A DNA stretch of 64,000 nucleotides from Psococerastis gibbosa (Eukaryota; Arthropoda; Insecta; Psocodea; Psocidae), in contig OZ020484.1 of NCBI GenBank assembly GCA_963971405.1, positions 868,001 through 932,000 of the forward strand, read 5' to 3'. Made by a program: the position numbers and the translations under genes. The notes under the pieces were generated by a model, which was not told the DNA's origin, searched no databases, and saw only the letters and a program-made list of their open reading frames with translations. Positions 10,392 through 22,800 of this stretch are shown here, piece by piece; positions within the stretch are counted from its first letter, which is position 1, and every line of letters begins with the position of its first letter.

Positions 10392-11991
10392 GTCATGCAT
10401 ATAGCGCCCGTGTACGGCAAAAAATACAACAAATATTTGCCTCGATCCAGCAACCTTTCAGCTAAATTTCGCAACCGATACCACTACACTACATCGTGCA
10501 GCGTAATCTCAAAACTGGAAAATAAAATAAATCGATTTGAGGTCCGCCGTGACAACGTCACGTTCGAGGCAGCGGGCATAATAAAATCCTAATGGATGCG
10601 CGGGACCCAGGTAGCGGTGGCGGGATTCAGCCTGCGGCACGGGACGCGCTCCCTTCCACAATAATTGCTGGTTATTACGGGTAGGAAGCTCACTGGGCAC
10701 AAACGCCTTCCTATGGCTCTAGATGATTCGTAATAGTTTTTTTTTAACATGTCGTTGATTTCAAGGTATTATTTCCATTTTCAGGAAGATTTCTCCAGAT
10801 ATCATAACGTGCATTCATACCGTAACTATATGTCGATGGTACCAGTAGATGCGATTCCGATAAAAACTTTATTCAGGGTAATTACAAGCTATTTCACGGT
10901 GTCACATGGAGGAACAGGAGAATCTGGACGATTTGAAAGTGTACTTCTAAACGATTTGTCAACAGCTGCGGTCGGTGTTTCCGCTCGTACCGGGTGTACG
11001 GGGAAGGCTTGCACTCACGATGAAGAAACTGTTGAGGCGTTAGTAAGGTTAAGAAGACAAGTAACAAAAGAGGCTTCAGAGGGACTACATTTATTTAATT
11101 TCTAAACCTTAACCTACAGTAAGTAAAAATCAATACAAGAAGAGTCAATTCCTTATATGCTAAACAGTAATCACTAAATACTATACGCCGTGCATGCTGC
11201 TGCGGTCGAAAGAATGTGGGGACCCACAGCACCAGGGGCGGATCCCGCCACGACCTGATTTGTGCGGGCTACTTGTCACAGGGAAGGTAGGCCCGCACAG
11301 AAACCACACAGGTTGGAAGCTAAAAGTGGTTTCATTGTATTTAAAAAAAAAATACAAATAGTGAAAGTCCCTTTTTAACCATTTGTATTATAGCCTACCC
11401 AGTCAGTGAAAACACAATTAAAATATGAAAAAATGGTAATAGTCACCAAGATACAGGAAAAAATTGAAAAAAATATATACCGGTATATATAATAATCGAA
11501 AGGTGAATTTGTAAAAGAGTGAAGTGAATTTCGCTGGGAAAATCATAACGCCGAAGGGTGCTACCGTGTTAATAAATCATTACTATATCGCGAGTCGATA
11601 TCTCTCCCCCCCCCCCCTCGGGGGGTGGGGGAAGGGGCGATGCGGTCCCCCATTGAGCCAACGGGTTCTTTTAATTATATAACCATGAAAACCGTTGGAG
11701 AGGGGAGCACTAACAAGCAAGCAGGGGTAACTAGGGTGCAAGGGGTTGCGATAGGTTATGTCTCTGTCAGCTTAACGATATTTCATTAAGAGGCTGCGTG
11801 CTTTTGCTTTTCTGGGATACTTTACTTGCTAGCACTGCTCTGGAACTGGGGAGGGGGGGGGGGGGGGGTAGGGGGGACTCTGAGGCTAGAAGGTTCGCTT
11901 CCGGCGAAATTACCATTTTTTCTAATTATTAGTGACCTTATATAATAATAAATAATAAATAACCTAGGCCTACTTATAGAAGCCCATTGAT
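10392..11991. other. No firm feature
   Basis: A 118-codon frame at 10749-11105 has no motif I recognise. 11233 begins CAGGGGCGGATCCCGCC, like a solitary hAT left end, but no right end was found. C and G runs occur at 11609-11619 and near 11855-11870. Confidence 0.35.
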
Positions 11992-12180
11992 GGTCTCTTG
12001 CATATTGCCAACGACCACATGGCTTTCGGACATTATTTGTATTGTTTCCGTATGAATTTTTGGCCATTGGGAAACCGTCAACCTACACTGGCTGCAAGCG
12101 ATAATGGACAAGCTGAGACAAGCTTACCATTGACGCAATGAAACAGGAAAGCATGACTTAACCAAGTTCAGATTGCTTAA
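11992..12180 (-). repeat. Family C repeat, copy 1
   Basis: On the minus strand it carries the family order CAAGCTTGTCTCAGCTTGTC..., TTCCGTATGAATTTTTGG (as complement), and CATGTGGTCGTTGG near the end. The same order is seen at 30486, 37572, 47940 and 62610. Non-coding; class unknown. Confidence 0.7.
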
Positions 12181-13388
12181 CAGCTTATAATTTTGATCTG
12201 ATGAGGATGTCTGCACTCCAACCGCTTCACCGCAAAAATACTCTGAAAATTCGAGAACTACTGAAGGAAGCTACTGTGATCAGGGTGTTCTGCGCAACGT
12301 CAGAAGGCCTTCCTCCCTGGCCATGAACACCACAAAGGTCTTGTCTTACCATCTCTTTCTCGGTCAGGAAACAATTCAATTGGGACTCGTTTGAGGGGAG
12401 AGAATACTATTAAGTAATTCTCATATAAAAAGGATTGACGTTTTCCAGGTTGGAGTGGCCCATTGGATTGGATTGGTCCTTACCTACATGGCTTACACAT
12501 ATACAAATGTTAATTTGTAAAAACCCAGTTGTAGGCCACAAAATACCCCCTGTACTACGTTGGTATTGTAGTATAGTATCAGAGGTGTAATCTATCAAAG
12601 AGGGTTGGTTCTACAATTGTGAGGGCCATTCATAGTGCTTCCTTAGCGAGTTGTATTTCTTATCGCGCATCTCCATCTTACCTCCAGCATTCCGGCCAGT
12701 ATCCAAAACGCAGGGTGTTCGGCACCTGGCAGCAGGGCCGAATTCAGTAAAGAATTGCCTGGCGGCAGGCCCCCTGGAAATTTCAAATTAAATTAAAAAT
12801 ATATATCCACGTTTTATGAACTCTTCTTCTTCTTTGCATACCTACCAAGGATGGGCCCAGGAAATTTTAATTTTGTAAACATTTTTCACTAATGAATTTC
12901 AACAAAAACGTTATAATTATTAACATACATGTGGTGATCCCAACGCGCCTTTTTGGCTTTGTTTTTTTTGGCTAGAAAACCTCACTACTTTGGACCCATT
13001 TGCCCCTTTTTTTCTCCGGGGGTTACCCCCGGGCCCCCCTTTGCCATTATTACACACAATTATGCATACATACCGTATGTACCCATTTTCCATGTATTCT
13101 ACTTTCTAAATTGTCAAAATGACTGATAGAGATGTTCCTAAGACAATGCGCAGCATAAGTATCGGCATAGTGCACTTAACTTCAATTCTCAGAAAATGTC
13201 CCTGGTGTCTTCTGGCCTTTTCGTTCAATTGAATGGGTTACAAGACAATGTGTTAAAGATACATTTCCTTACATTTTGAGATAAGTGTACCTTCACAAGC
13301 TCCAAGAGATAATCTATATGAGCAGCTAAAAGGTATATCTCTATGACAGACATAGTTGCTGCGCTATAAGGGGTTGAAATATTACTGC
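12181..13388. other. No firm feature
   Basis: AT-rich. A possible transposon end CAGGGCCGAATTCAG lies at 12734, and a G/C hairpin CGGGGGTTACCCCCGG at 13017-13032. Neither could be bounded by a partner end or TSD. Confidence 0.3.
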
Positions 13389-13488
13389 AAAGGCTTTCAC
13401 GGCCGGAGTCGAATGAGGAACCAGTAGAATCCGGGCTGATGGGCCGTGGTCGACCACGGCCCATCAACCCGGATTCTACTGGTTCCTC
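13389..13488. mobile_element. Foldback family copy with 74-bp palindrome
   Basis: AAGGCTTTCACGGCCGGAGT (from 13390) leads into a palindrome at 13415-13488. Its 37-bp arms match at 36 of 37 positions with no spacer, centred on GTCGAC at 13449-13454. The arm contains CCAGTAGAATCCGGG, the shared arm of this foldback family. Other copies are interrupted or spaced, so this one looks like two arms joined head to head. Confidence 0.85.
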
Positions 13489-14504
13489 GGTTGAAATATT
13501 GCCCACCGTTCTCTAAAGCAGCCTGACAATACTTGTACACATTCACACCCTTTCGCCTATCACAACGTGAAGTAAATATAGGGGTAATCCTAAGGAGTTG
13601 GCTGCGGAACCTGAGAGGAAAAACGTAACAAAAAGGCCCTGTGAAAGATCGTTAATACACACAGCGCTACCTACCGCGGTTCCAAGCAGTAAACTGAAGC
13701 CCCGACCTCCGCGAATACCATCGTAACTCTCAGCAAAGGAAAAAAACTAAATAGTAATTATTGATTAATTCTCTTGTTCAAACTCAGCCAAGTTCTTGTA
13801 CCTCGTCAGGTTACATCAGAGGAGAAAAAAACTGTAAATGAATCTCTTTGCGCACATTAAATCAATCCTGTACGTAGGCGCAATAAGTAATCGATTGTGG
13901 AGCGACGACACGGGCTCGACTTAGTAGGAGCTTCATAAGACATAGAAACCCATGTTAATGATCTGGTACCGTATTTATTAAAATGAGTGTGGGCGAAGGT
14001 ACCGAACCTCGGCTATTGACGGCTGCTAGGGGTAGGCCACGTCACTTTTGTGATAAGCTTAGAGCTACATCTAAAATGGCGAGTTGCGAATTCACTTTGT
14101 TAGAAATTTTTGATTAAAAGGGGGGGGGACGTGTGTATGTGTAAGTGTACTGTTTGTGTCGGCAGTCTGGTTCGTCGGGCAGTTGTTTTTATGACGTTCT
14201 ATATTATAGGACGTTCCATACATATTACTGTATTTCATTGACGTGCCGTCCAGATTTATTCCCTACCGTGACATTACTAAGGGTGGTGTTTATACTATTT
14301 TGAAGGGTTGTTTATGGACATAATATGCAGTTGACTATTAGTGATGAAGTGCCGTACTCGATCTGATTGCGTATTTCCATTCAACAGCCGTAGTTGACAT
14401 CTTCAGTGGTACTACGTAGACTTTAAAGATTGTATCTCTTTAACTTGGTTTGGCTCCATTGATTTTAAGGAATAGAATTATTGTGTCACAAATAAAAATA
14501 TCCT
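13489..14504. other. No recognised feature
   Basis: AT-rich, with a G run at 14120-14128. The block at 14388-14418 (CAACAGCCGTAGTTGACATC) resembles the inner arm of the foldback family at 2649 but is too short to call. Confidence 0.3.
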
Positions 14505-14575
14505 TATATACCAACTACAAAGCTAGCTACAATGGGGAAGCTCAGACATGTTTACCATTGACACGTAGTAACCAA
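14505..14575 (-). repeat. Family C fragment
   Basis: ACAATGGGGAAGCTCAGACA and TTACCATTGACAC are diverged versions of the family C block seen at 30531-30581 and 12108-12138. Only about 70 bp remain. Confidence 0.45.
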
Positions 14576-16385
14576 AGAACTTGTAATATAATATACTAGA
14601 AGTACCATTGGCGCTAGTGTCGCATGGTCATTTGATTTCCGCCATTTTTGGGCTCACAGCAGGGGGTATTCTGTATTTTATTTAAAAACTAAGAGAAAAT
14701 GCCTTTTTGTTGCCTATAATTTAATTTTGCATTTGCTACATTTTAAATTTCATAAGGTACAGTTACTGTTTTGGATGATTGAACTTATTTGATGCTATTG
14801 TTTATTTTTAATCCACATAATTTTCAGCTATTTTGGGAAAGCCTATTAATTATAATAGACAAGTTAGACAGCCTAAATATTTAATAAAGACACATTTTTT
14901 TTGTTTTAAAAATGTTGGGTTAGGTACCATAAGATAACTATAGAGTTTCATTTGGCGCGAAAATCTGAGGCCAAAAGATGGCGGATCTTCTATTGGTCCC
15001 CACTGCCGCAAGCAAATCATGTGGAGGTGTTGGGGCTTGGTAGTAACACGCGTGATTCAGGCTTAGCCAAGTTCGCGTATACTACCCGACCTTAATACAA
15101 TGACACTTGGCGAGGCTTATTTTATTTTTAATGTATAAGTAAACTCATTTGTCGTATTCAGGATAATAATCATTTCATTACCAGTATAATTCTACACTTA
15201 ATGGCAGCAACTTCGAATGTGAACGAATGTCTGTCTTTTGTTCGAGTAGTAAGTCTCTCCATAATGTAAATGAGAAGAAATGACAAATATGTTGCAGAAA
15301 CAAAAATTGTTATGTATTGTAAACCTCAGCTTCTTATACCTGCTGTTATTTTCCTGTCAAATTTTTATTTCCTGCAAAAGGCTATTTACGCAACCCTACA
15401 AACCACTCTGTGAATTTTAAATTTTGAGACGCGCCATGTTTGTATCTGGAAAATGAAGGCAACATGAAAATGATTGAATGGTGGCTTGATATCGTTGCTG
15501 AGGCCAAGGTTTTTGGTTCTCCAAGAACTGTTGTGCCTTGATGATGATTATAGCTTCTTTTATCCATGAACTTTCAACCCTCTTTTGACCTGTATCTTAC
15601 AGTTTATAAGCAATAGCTACTAAATTTTAGAAAAATAGTAGGACTACATTTGTCCTTATATATATGGAAAACGCCTAAGCCAAGAAAGGTCTGTAAACGA
15701 AAAAAAAAAATTGATGGCTGACACAGATTACAAAATTCCACTCCTTGGAGGGCTGAACAGCCCGAAATAAACAACAATAGGAAGCTCCCTGCATGTCTTA
15801 AGATGTGAAAAGGTTACATTTTGAGAGACAGCCCTCTCTGGGGGTGACACCGTCGTGACGCCGAGACAATCAGACGGGGTAACTTGTGTGCGTCACCCCA
15901 AGACTCATTAAAACGTCAAAAGTTTCAAATCAAGTCGAAAACTGAGTTGCTCCTCTGCATTTGATGGGCCTCCCCTAGCTTGCATGCCGCGTCAGAATCA
16001 TCACCGTTTCTTTCCCAGGGAACATTTCAAAATATTACATTTTGATCTAACTCGGCGCACGTGATTTTATCAACTTTCAATTCTACATTTTCTACTTCTT
16101 TAGTTGTAATCCATCGATTGATTTGCAACAAATCTTTCCAATCTTCCTCTCCAGTCATTTCTGCCATCGGTGGTTCTCTTGAGATTCAATTTCGTTCTGC
16201 ATTTCATATCTTGCTTGATGACCTCCGAGTACATGACATTATAGTGCCCTCAATCGTATACCTTAAATCGAAAATTAAAACACGTACTCCCTAAACCATG
16301 ACACATGCATACGTAACTAACCTAAATACTAACATAACCTAACTAACGTTAACTGCCCATCTCATAAACAAACAATATAGATTAA
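14576..16385. other. No recognised feature
   Basis: AT-rich. On the minus strand at about 16039-16180 a 46-codon open frame (starting MAEMTGEEDWKDLLQ) looks more protein-like than most frames here but matches nothing I recognise. ATGGCGGA-type words occur near 14637 (minus) and 14981 (plus). Confidence 0.35.
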
Positions 16386-16702
16386 TTGAATAATGACGCT
16401 CCCAAGGGGTTGCTGCCCTCCCCTCCCAAAATTGTGTAAATATATTGGAAGTTAATATATTGATTATTACTATCTACTTTAATCTACACTACATATGTTT
16501 TTTCTGTTTTGACCCTACACTGCCTACATTATCGCATGTAAAGAAGGCCGTCCCGGGCCTTCCTAGTTGAGTGTAAGAGAGGGCTTTATAGCCCTAACTC
16601 CGCTAGGTTGGCTTAGTAATAGAACTAAAAAGTCCTTATTTATTATTTAACTACCCCCCCCCCCCCACAATGATGGGAAAATGGGCTGGATCCGTCCCGG
16701 AC
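16386..16702. mobile_element. hAT-type MITE split by a SINE
   Basis: Its interior (TCTACTTTAATCTACACTAC and TTCTGTTTTGACCCT) and its right end (GGGCTGGATCCGTCCC) correspond, in reverse orientation, to the MITE at 60525-60696. Between GACCCT and the C run lies the SINE-A fragment at 16531-16640. The left terminal repeat is not recognisable, so no TSD was found. Confidence 0.65.
16531..16640 (+). mobile_element. SINE-A fragment (3' half)
   Basis: Contains CCCGGGCCTTCCTAGTTGAG, GAGGGCTTTATAGCCCTAAC and TCCGCTAGGTTGGCTTAGTA, the body of SINE-A. The tRNA-like head is missing. The insertion interrupts a hAT MITE. Confidence 0.85.
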
Positions 16703-17339
16703 CGAGGTTCCAATGGAGAAGACATTGGGCAAAAAAACGCCGAAATCAAAGACGAAGAGACCCTTCCCACCCCATGAGAGCAAAGAAATTGATTGAAATG
16801 GCACTCTATAGTATTTTTTTGACTTTTCACTTCCAATAAACCTCGTTTTCATTTGATGTTTTTTCTTCTTATCTTTTTGCCCTTTTGCCACATGCACAAA
16901 CATGTTCATAGCAACGGATGCTTGTTGTTGGGAGCTATTTAGACGTCCATGCAATACTCATTATGTGTACATATTGTTGTATATTTTGGCCAATACGTTT
17001 GACGCCTCTCAGCACTAGAATTGATTTAACTTTGAAATGAAAGTATATCGAACAGTAAAGTAATATAAATTATTGAAGGGAACTTGATGTTCTACAGCCC
17101 TATGGCCTGCAATTAATTACTTTTTGGGTGCATCATTGAAGAGTTATCCAGTCAAAAAATGTTAGAAAAAAATGTATTTTTCCCAAATTACTGATTTTTC
17201 CGAGCAGATATCTCGAAAACTATGCAAGATATCGAAAAATTTTACTTCATAAAACTTGTAGCAAATTTCATCGGAGTTAATTTAGTATAGACCAGAAATA
17301 TCGCTAGGGCGCGCAGTTTCCGTGATATACGCGAAAAAC
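16703..17339. other. No recognised feature
   Basis: The 103-codon minus frame at 16643-16954 overlaps the C run of the MITE and looks accidental. 17190-17330 (TCGAAAACTATGCAAGATAT) has the look of transposon interior but matches no other place in the window. Confidence 0.3.
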
Positions 17340-17772
17340 CAAAAAACGGTACCTTCAAAGCATACATACCAAGCAACCTCACTATACAACAGTCTGCCAA
17401 TAGCCCTTAAGACCGCCATGCCAATTCAACAGTTAAAACGCAAATTTAATTGTTTTATTTCACATAACCTCCAAAGAATTAAAGAAACTTTTAGGAACCA
17501 TATGAATGCCAATTCTAAGGATCTACGTGTTAATTTTATGTAATTTGTTCACTTCGTATTTAGTTTTATTATTTAACTGTAATTTTTAAAACTTCAACAT
17601 TTTCTCTATTTTAATTTAAATTTAATTTTAGTAATTTTAGGATTAGATTTAATTTTAGGATTAGAATGAGGGGCCCATCACGGGAATGCCCAAAGGTGCC
17701 CCTCTGAACCACATTATTAAGTAATTGTAAAAAAAACGGTAAATAAATATATATTTGATTTGATTTGATATT
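17340..17772 (+). pseudogene. Non-LTR retrotransposon 3' end (CR1/Jockey-like)
   Basis: The frame ending at 17543 contains ATSLYNSLPIALKTAMPIQQ followed by LKRKFNCF. This matches the WNSLP-x-x-(I/L)...L..FK..L pattern at the extreme C-terminus of CR1/L2/Jockey-type proteins. About 220 bp of 3' UTR follow, with a duplicated TTAATTTTAGGATTAGA block and a terminal TTTGATTTGATTTGAT tail. The short repeat tail supports a non-LTR 3' terminus. The 5' part is missing. Confidence 0.7.
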
Positions 17773-18683
17773 TGAACTTTTCGAATTGCCTGGGCTAATA
17801 CTCACATTATAGCTAATGCCTATGTATAGCGCGACACACCTATCCATAATTTGGATTTCGTCTGGCAGGTGGTCCCATCCAAATGGTCTGTCTTTTTGAG
17901 AATATTATTTTTAAGTTATAAATAATACTCTATTAAAATTTCAAGCTGCTTCAAATACATTTTTTTGATTATTTTTTTTCCATATTTTGGACGCCTCTGG
18001 CAATGCTAAAGCCCCCACTAAATCGTCTGGCATATTTGTTTTTGTATTCATTAAACTTTACACTGCAACACATACAAATTTCATATTGCCTCAAATACTT
18101 TTTTGGGGGGTGTAAAAAACAAGTTAAAAAAATGTATAACTTAAATTTGCCCCCGCGCTCACTAGCCAGATTACCGTATTGTGGTATAATAGGAGATGTA
18201 TGTGACAAGTTTTCAGCTTGCCTCAAGAACCTACTCCAAATTTGGTGCCAGCTCTCGGGCTATTACGCTAGGAAAAGCCTTCTCGAAGCGGTTAAGGCAT
18301 TTTAATTAATTAACTTAATTTACAATAAAACTAAAACGGTTAACACTCGTAGAAATAAGGATGTGAACGGCAGCGACAGCAACTCGTGCCTGCACCTGCC
18401 CTTCCGATTTATGCAAAACTTGTGGACGGACCGTCGCTTCGTAGTCGCCGACCTCCGATGATAAATCGCTCAAGACATTGGACTGACGGATTGCCAGAAA
18501 TGACAACTTTGGCCGGTCGGCAAATGACCCCTTCACACTAATTGACTAATAGCTACACAAAAACAGTCATGTCGAGCGCTGCACAACATTATCAGACGGA
18601 TTAGTGAGTGAGTTAAGGAGAGAAGACACCCTCATGCATGTGCTGGTCATTTGGCGGGATGTACAAGCCGTGAGGAAGATGCG
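17773..18683. other. No firm feature
   Basis: Two overlapping opposite-strand frames (17969-18305) without motifs. At 18400-18430 the plus strand can read CPSDLCKTCGRTV, faintly like the C-terminal CxxC finger of some LINE proteins, but stops follow at once. Confidence 0.3.
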
Positions 18684-18730
18684 TGTAGGCCTGTAGGCTT
18701 GTAGACCTGTAGGCCTGTAGGCCCGTAGGG
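18684..18730. repeat. Minisatellite, 8-bp unit GTAGGCCT
   Basis: Nearly six tandem copies of GTAGGCCT with single-base variants (GTAGGCTT, GTAGACCT, GTAGGCCC). Confidence 0.85.
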
Positions 18731-19596
18731 TGCGTTGAAAGTCAGTCTAATAAACCGTTCGTTAGTGTACGAACATACACGAGTGGACCCATAAATAAAA
18801 GTAAAGAAGCATTCAATTTCGGGCTGCCAATTTCCCACGAGCCGGTACACTCTTAATGAAATCTGAAGCATGCAAATAGAGCATGAGTACGTCTGGCTCT
18901 AAAGAAAGTGTCGTTATGTGTAGTTTGGTGGACGCAGGCCTTTATTACAGGTACGAAACCGCCAAGCGGCATTTGCGAGACGATATAGGCATGATTTTAC
19001 CACCGGTTTTACCGCAGGTTTTAGTTTTGGTTCGTTTCAATTCTGTTTGTCGGAGCCATAAATAATCAATACATACGAGATTTTGGCAACAGCTGCCCCC
19101 CCCCCCCCCCGCCGCTGTTGCACTAGAAGGAAGTATTTCCTAATTATTTATTACATTAATAATAACATACATAAGAAATACACCAACAGTATACAATGTA
19201 GAACATATATATATATTATATATATATATACAATATATACTACTATATATTTAATTTGGGTTTGGTAAGGACAATTACGCCCTCGTCTCCTATTTGGCAG
19301 GCCACCCATTGCCGTTGGTAAGTGACTTAACGTAAATTGCGCCTCCTACTGCCTCCGAGTAAACTTATTCTGTTTGTGTAGGCATCCGTAATTACATGCC
19401 TTCGAGATAAACTGCGGTGTCCTCAATTGCATGCTACAGTATGTAATTACAAATTTAAGGTTTGGGAGAAGTTTAAGGTGAAGTGACAAATTTCTACATA
19501 GATTACACTAATAATGTTCTCCAGGGACTATCATGTGTATGCAAAACGACTCTGACTTTCAGTTATTGGTTCGAGAATCGCAACCTACCTAGAGAT
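18731..19596. other. No gene; C run and TA microsatellite
   Basis: A C run lies at 19096-19110 and an imperfect TA repeat at about 19205-19250. Otherwise nothing recognised. Confidence 0.4.
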
Positions 19597-19870
19597 TTAT
19601 AAAAGCGCAACGCCTATAAGATGGCTGGGAGACACTGTAAGAATGACAAAAGCCCTATTCCGAACAGAATGTGCATACGTGTTTAAAGTTAGTATGACGG
19701 GAAGACTGCCGGGACATTCGCGAAGGACGAAACCAACCTTTGCTAGTTGACAGTTCGTTTTAATCGTCTTGTGAGACTGGTGTGACTGGAGGAATTTTGT
19801 CGAGCAGGCCAAAATCCAGCAACAACTGCAGAACCGAAAGCAGAAGAAGAACCATGGAATTATTTCCTGT
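19597..19870 (+). pseudogene. LINE C-terminal relic
   Basis: The plus strand encodes RWLGDTVRM, then GRLPGHSRRTK and a stop. After a short gap and a frame change it reads WCDWRNFVEQAKI followed by a Gln/Lys-rich end. The order RWLGHxxRM - GRxxGxxRx - W(R)xxVxxAK is that of non-LTR retrotransposon C-termini. It is broken by at least one stop and one frameshift. A GAA-rich stretch follows (19838-19850), as at other LINE ends here. Confidence 0.7.
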
Positions 19871-22800
19871 AACCTTTTGTTATTTGTTATTTATTTAAGT
19901 TGTCTTGGGAGGCCGTTGCCCTTCTAAATTATTCTGCATATGGGAAACATCTGCCTTAAAAAGCAAGCAACGGAATGTACAAGTACCAATTGACTAATGA
20001 TTAGTTACGATGTAAATCCCTTAAATATCATATTTTGCAGTTTAAACAGTATGTACCCAAGCTTGTTTTCGCAAAAATTATAATGCTTGTCGTTTAGCAG
20101 CTGTTGGTGAAAACCGCAGAGGCTGTATTTAAAAGAGTTCCCTTGGCAAACATTTTTAAATTATATTGTTGTGAGATACCTGGCAGAGCACACCTTAGGG
20201 GACAATTAAAAGCATAGTAATTGTGTTGTAATATTTAGGCCCCATATTGATGTTGATTATGGGATAATATGCTAACATAACAAAATCAACCTTAAGTCAG
20301 CTATTTATTTTTGAAGTAGCCTACCGTAAATTACTAACTGGCATAATTGAAGAAAAAACGCAAAACTGTTAAAAAATATTAACCGTTTCTTACAGAAATA
20401 AGTCTTTTCTCGTCTATTATTAGCGTAGTGTGTGTCACAGATATTTAAATAGGAAAAGATTGTAAATGACGGATTATGTGCATAGTGTGTCGCAAGAATT
20501 CAAAATTACATTTAGGCGGAAAAACTTTGACGGTGTTATTTTATGTTTAAACGGTGTATGTATGTTTTCCATGACTACTGGAAGCCATCCGCAACGATTG
20601 GCCATATCAGTGGAAAATGTTTATTGCCTACGGATTATAGGCATAGCTGTTGAAGCGTGGCCTCCCATAATTTGTTCCCATCGAGCCGAACCCGTCCACT
20701 TCTAGTTGGCATATAAAATATATTGAATAATGTCTTCATCAAGCCACTGTTTATTTACGTCCTTGTTTACGAGTTTTTGCATACATAGTTGATTGAAATA
20801 CAGAGGTCGTATGCAAATATGCGATCATGATGTGTGTTTTACCGCAAATAATGTTTTTTTATGCGTTCAGAGTTACAGCCAACGTTGCAGGTCCGCATAA
20901 GTTGCAGTATTCAATATGAAGTCGTTATTTAATGTACAATCGTATTACTAAACCCTCACATACGATCTTGGGCACCATTTTGTATTAACCAGATTCGTTC
21001 CATTTTTAAGTTCAGGAGCTGATAAGTGAAATTAATTTTCATTTTCACAACCTCAAAAAATGTAGAGATTTTAAAATATGTTTTTTTTTTCCTTTCAGCA
21101 TTTCTGCTTTAAGCAACCATGTCAGCCTGGCGTGGGAAATGAGCGTGTTTACTAAGCTGAGGCACCCTAATGGCAGACTCCTTCACCTCAGGGGGAAGGG
21201 GAGTTGACTGACAAATGATTTTAAAATATAGGTTTGGACGCTTAGCCTACGTTTTTCAGATCAAACACGGGCCATTATTAGCTCGAATTCTCCTGTAGCA
21301 TCATATCGCGGTGTATAAAGTTAACACTCCTTGGAAATATATCGCAGCTAAGATGTTAAAACAATGTAATGTACAATGTAACTTACAGCTTTGTCGCTAC
21401 AGAGTGGATTGTGGAAACAAATACGACCTGTTTCCACCATTAGAAGAAAAACATTTCCTTGCAAATTCCTTTCAATAACTCGAAACCCCTGGGTAAGTTG
21501 CCCTTCCCTACTTCAGTTAGATCAGCAGGTGCAAATAAAAAGGAAAAATCTCAACCTGAAACGACACAGCCCGACACGATGACTCTTGTATAACAGAATT
21601 GTGACTGACGTTACAGATTGAAAAATTGCGATATGGTTAAATGTATGTAGTTTTTCACAGGCAGCAAAATGTCTCCTCCAAGTCACGAAAACTTGAAAGC
21701 CCCGTCGCATATTCCAAATGAGCAGGAGAGCGTTCAAATTGCCACGGGGGTTATTGCCTGACTTGCACTTGCTCGTCGAGGACTTTATCATTTTTTGTTC
21801 CCGGAATAAATCCGTGTTGTACCTTAGGTTAAATGCCTGGTAATTTTTCAAGTTATGGTAAAAAAACACTCTTTAGAAAAATGTGTTTGACATGCATTTT
21901 ATCTCGGGTTTGCCTAGGTTTTTGCTACTTTCCCGATCCGTACTGAATTGTGGAGTCTGTGGTGGGAAAAATTACTGGATTTCTTTCATGAGGTAATTTT
22001 AATGGTAATTTAATGAATTCAGGGAGTAGTTGCTAGCGAAGTAAGTCAGGCATTATTTTTGAGACAAAAGCACCTAAAATCGTTGATATAATGTATCCGG
22101 ATATTAGTTTCTAGCTAAGTTAGTCGGTCATAAGTTTTCTGTCAAAATATCCTATACGTGAGAGCACAAAAAATGAAATTGTAGGCCTAATGCTTTCCCA
22201 AGGACATTTGCCAAAAAAAGCATTTTATTTCAGCAACCCAAAGTATATATTGTATATTTTCGGGGTCATGGGTTTTGTAGCAAAATATTAAAAGAACAAT
22301 AGATACTTAAATAGACTCCCCACGTTGTAAAGAAGTTAAGCATTTGTAACATGTTGCGAAATTTTTGGTGTGGACGTTTCATCGTACAATATTAACTGTT
22401 CCAAAAAACCGGTCTAATGTCGCGTTTTCTTTCACTGCAGAGCATTATTTGAGAGGAATAAATTCAAAACGAGATGAGAAGAAAATCCTAATGTTTTTGA
22501 TTTAACTAAAGAAAAATTTAACAGCTAAAATGAGAAATCCCATGGAACCACAGGCACATAGAACGTCAGGGAATTTTTGTTTTGAAAAAAAAATATATAG
22601 GCCTATATACAATAGCTAATCATTAATGATAACTACAACAATCCTTTGCAAATTGTATTGACAATGTTCCCAGGATAGGTAAATTAATTTCTCCTAAAAA
22701 TTTTGATTCCGACAATCATTGTTTTGGGAAATTGTAACTTTGGAAACATGAATCTTTAATTCCATTTCTCAAAGTTGCGTGTAAGTTGTGTTTACCTAGT

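Noticed and set aside
10749..11105. 118-codon plus-strand frame
   Set aside because: No motif recognised; part of it resembles the foldback inner arm (AACAGCTGCGGTCGG), so it is more likely repeat-derived.
11233..11300. Possible hAT left end CAGGGGCGGATCCCGCC
   Set aside because: Only one end present; the following sequence does not match the other MITEs.
12734..13050. Possible hAT element starting CAGGGCCGAATTCAG
   Set aside because: No complementary right terminus and no 8-bp duplication could be found.
18360..18540. Possible LINE C-terminal zinc-finger segment
   Set aside because: Only one CxxC-like pair is visible and stops follow immediately; too weak to annotate.
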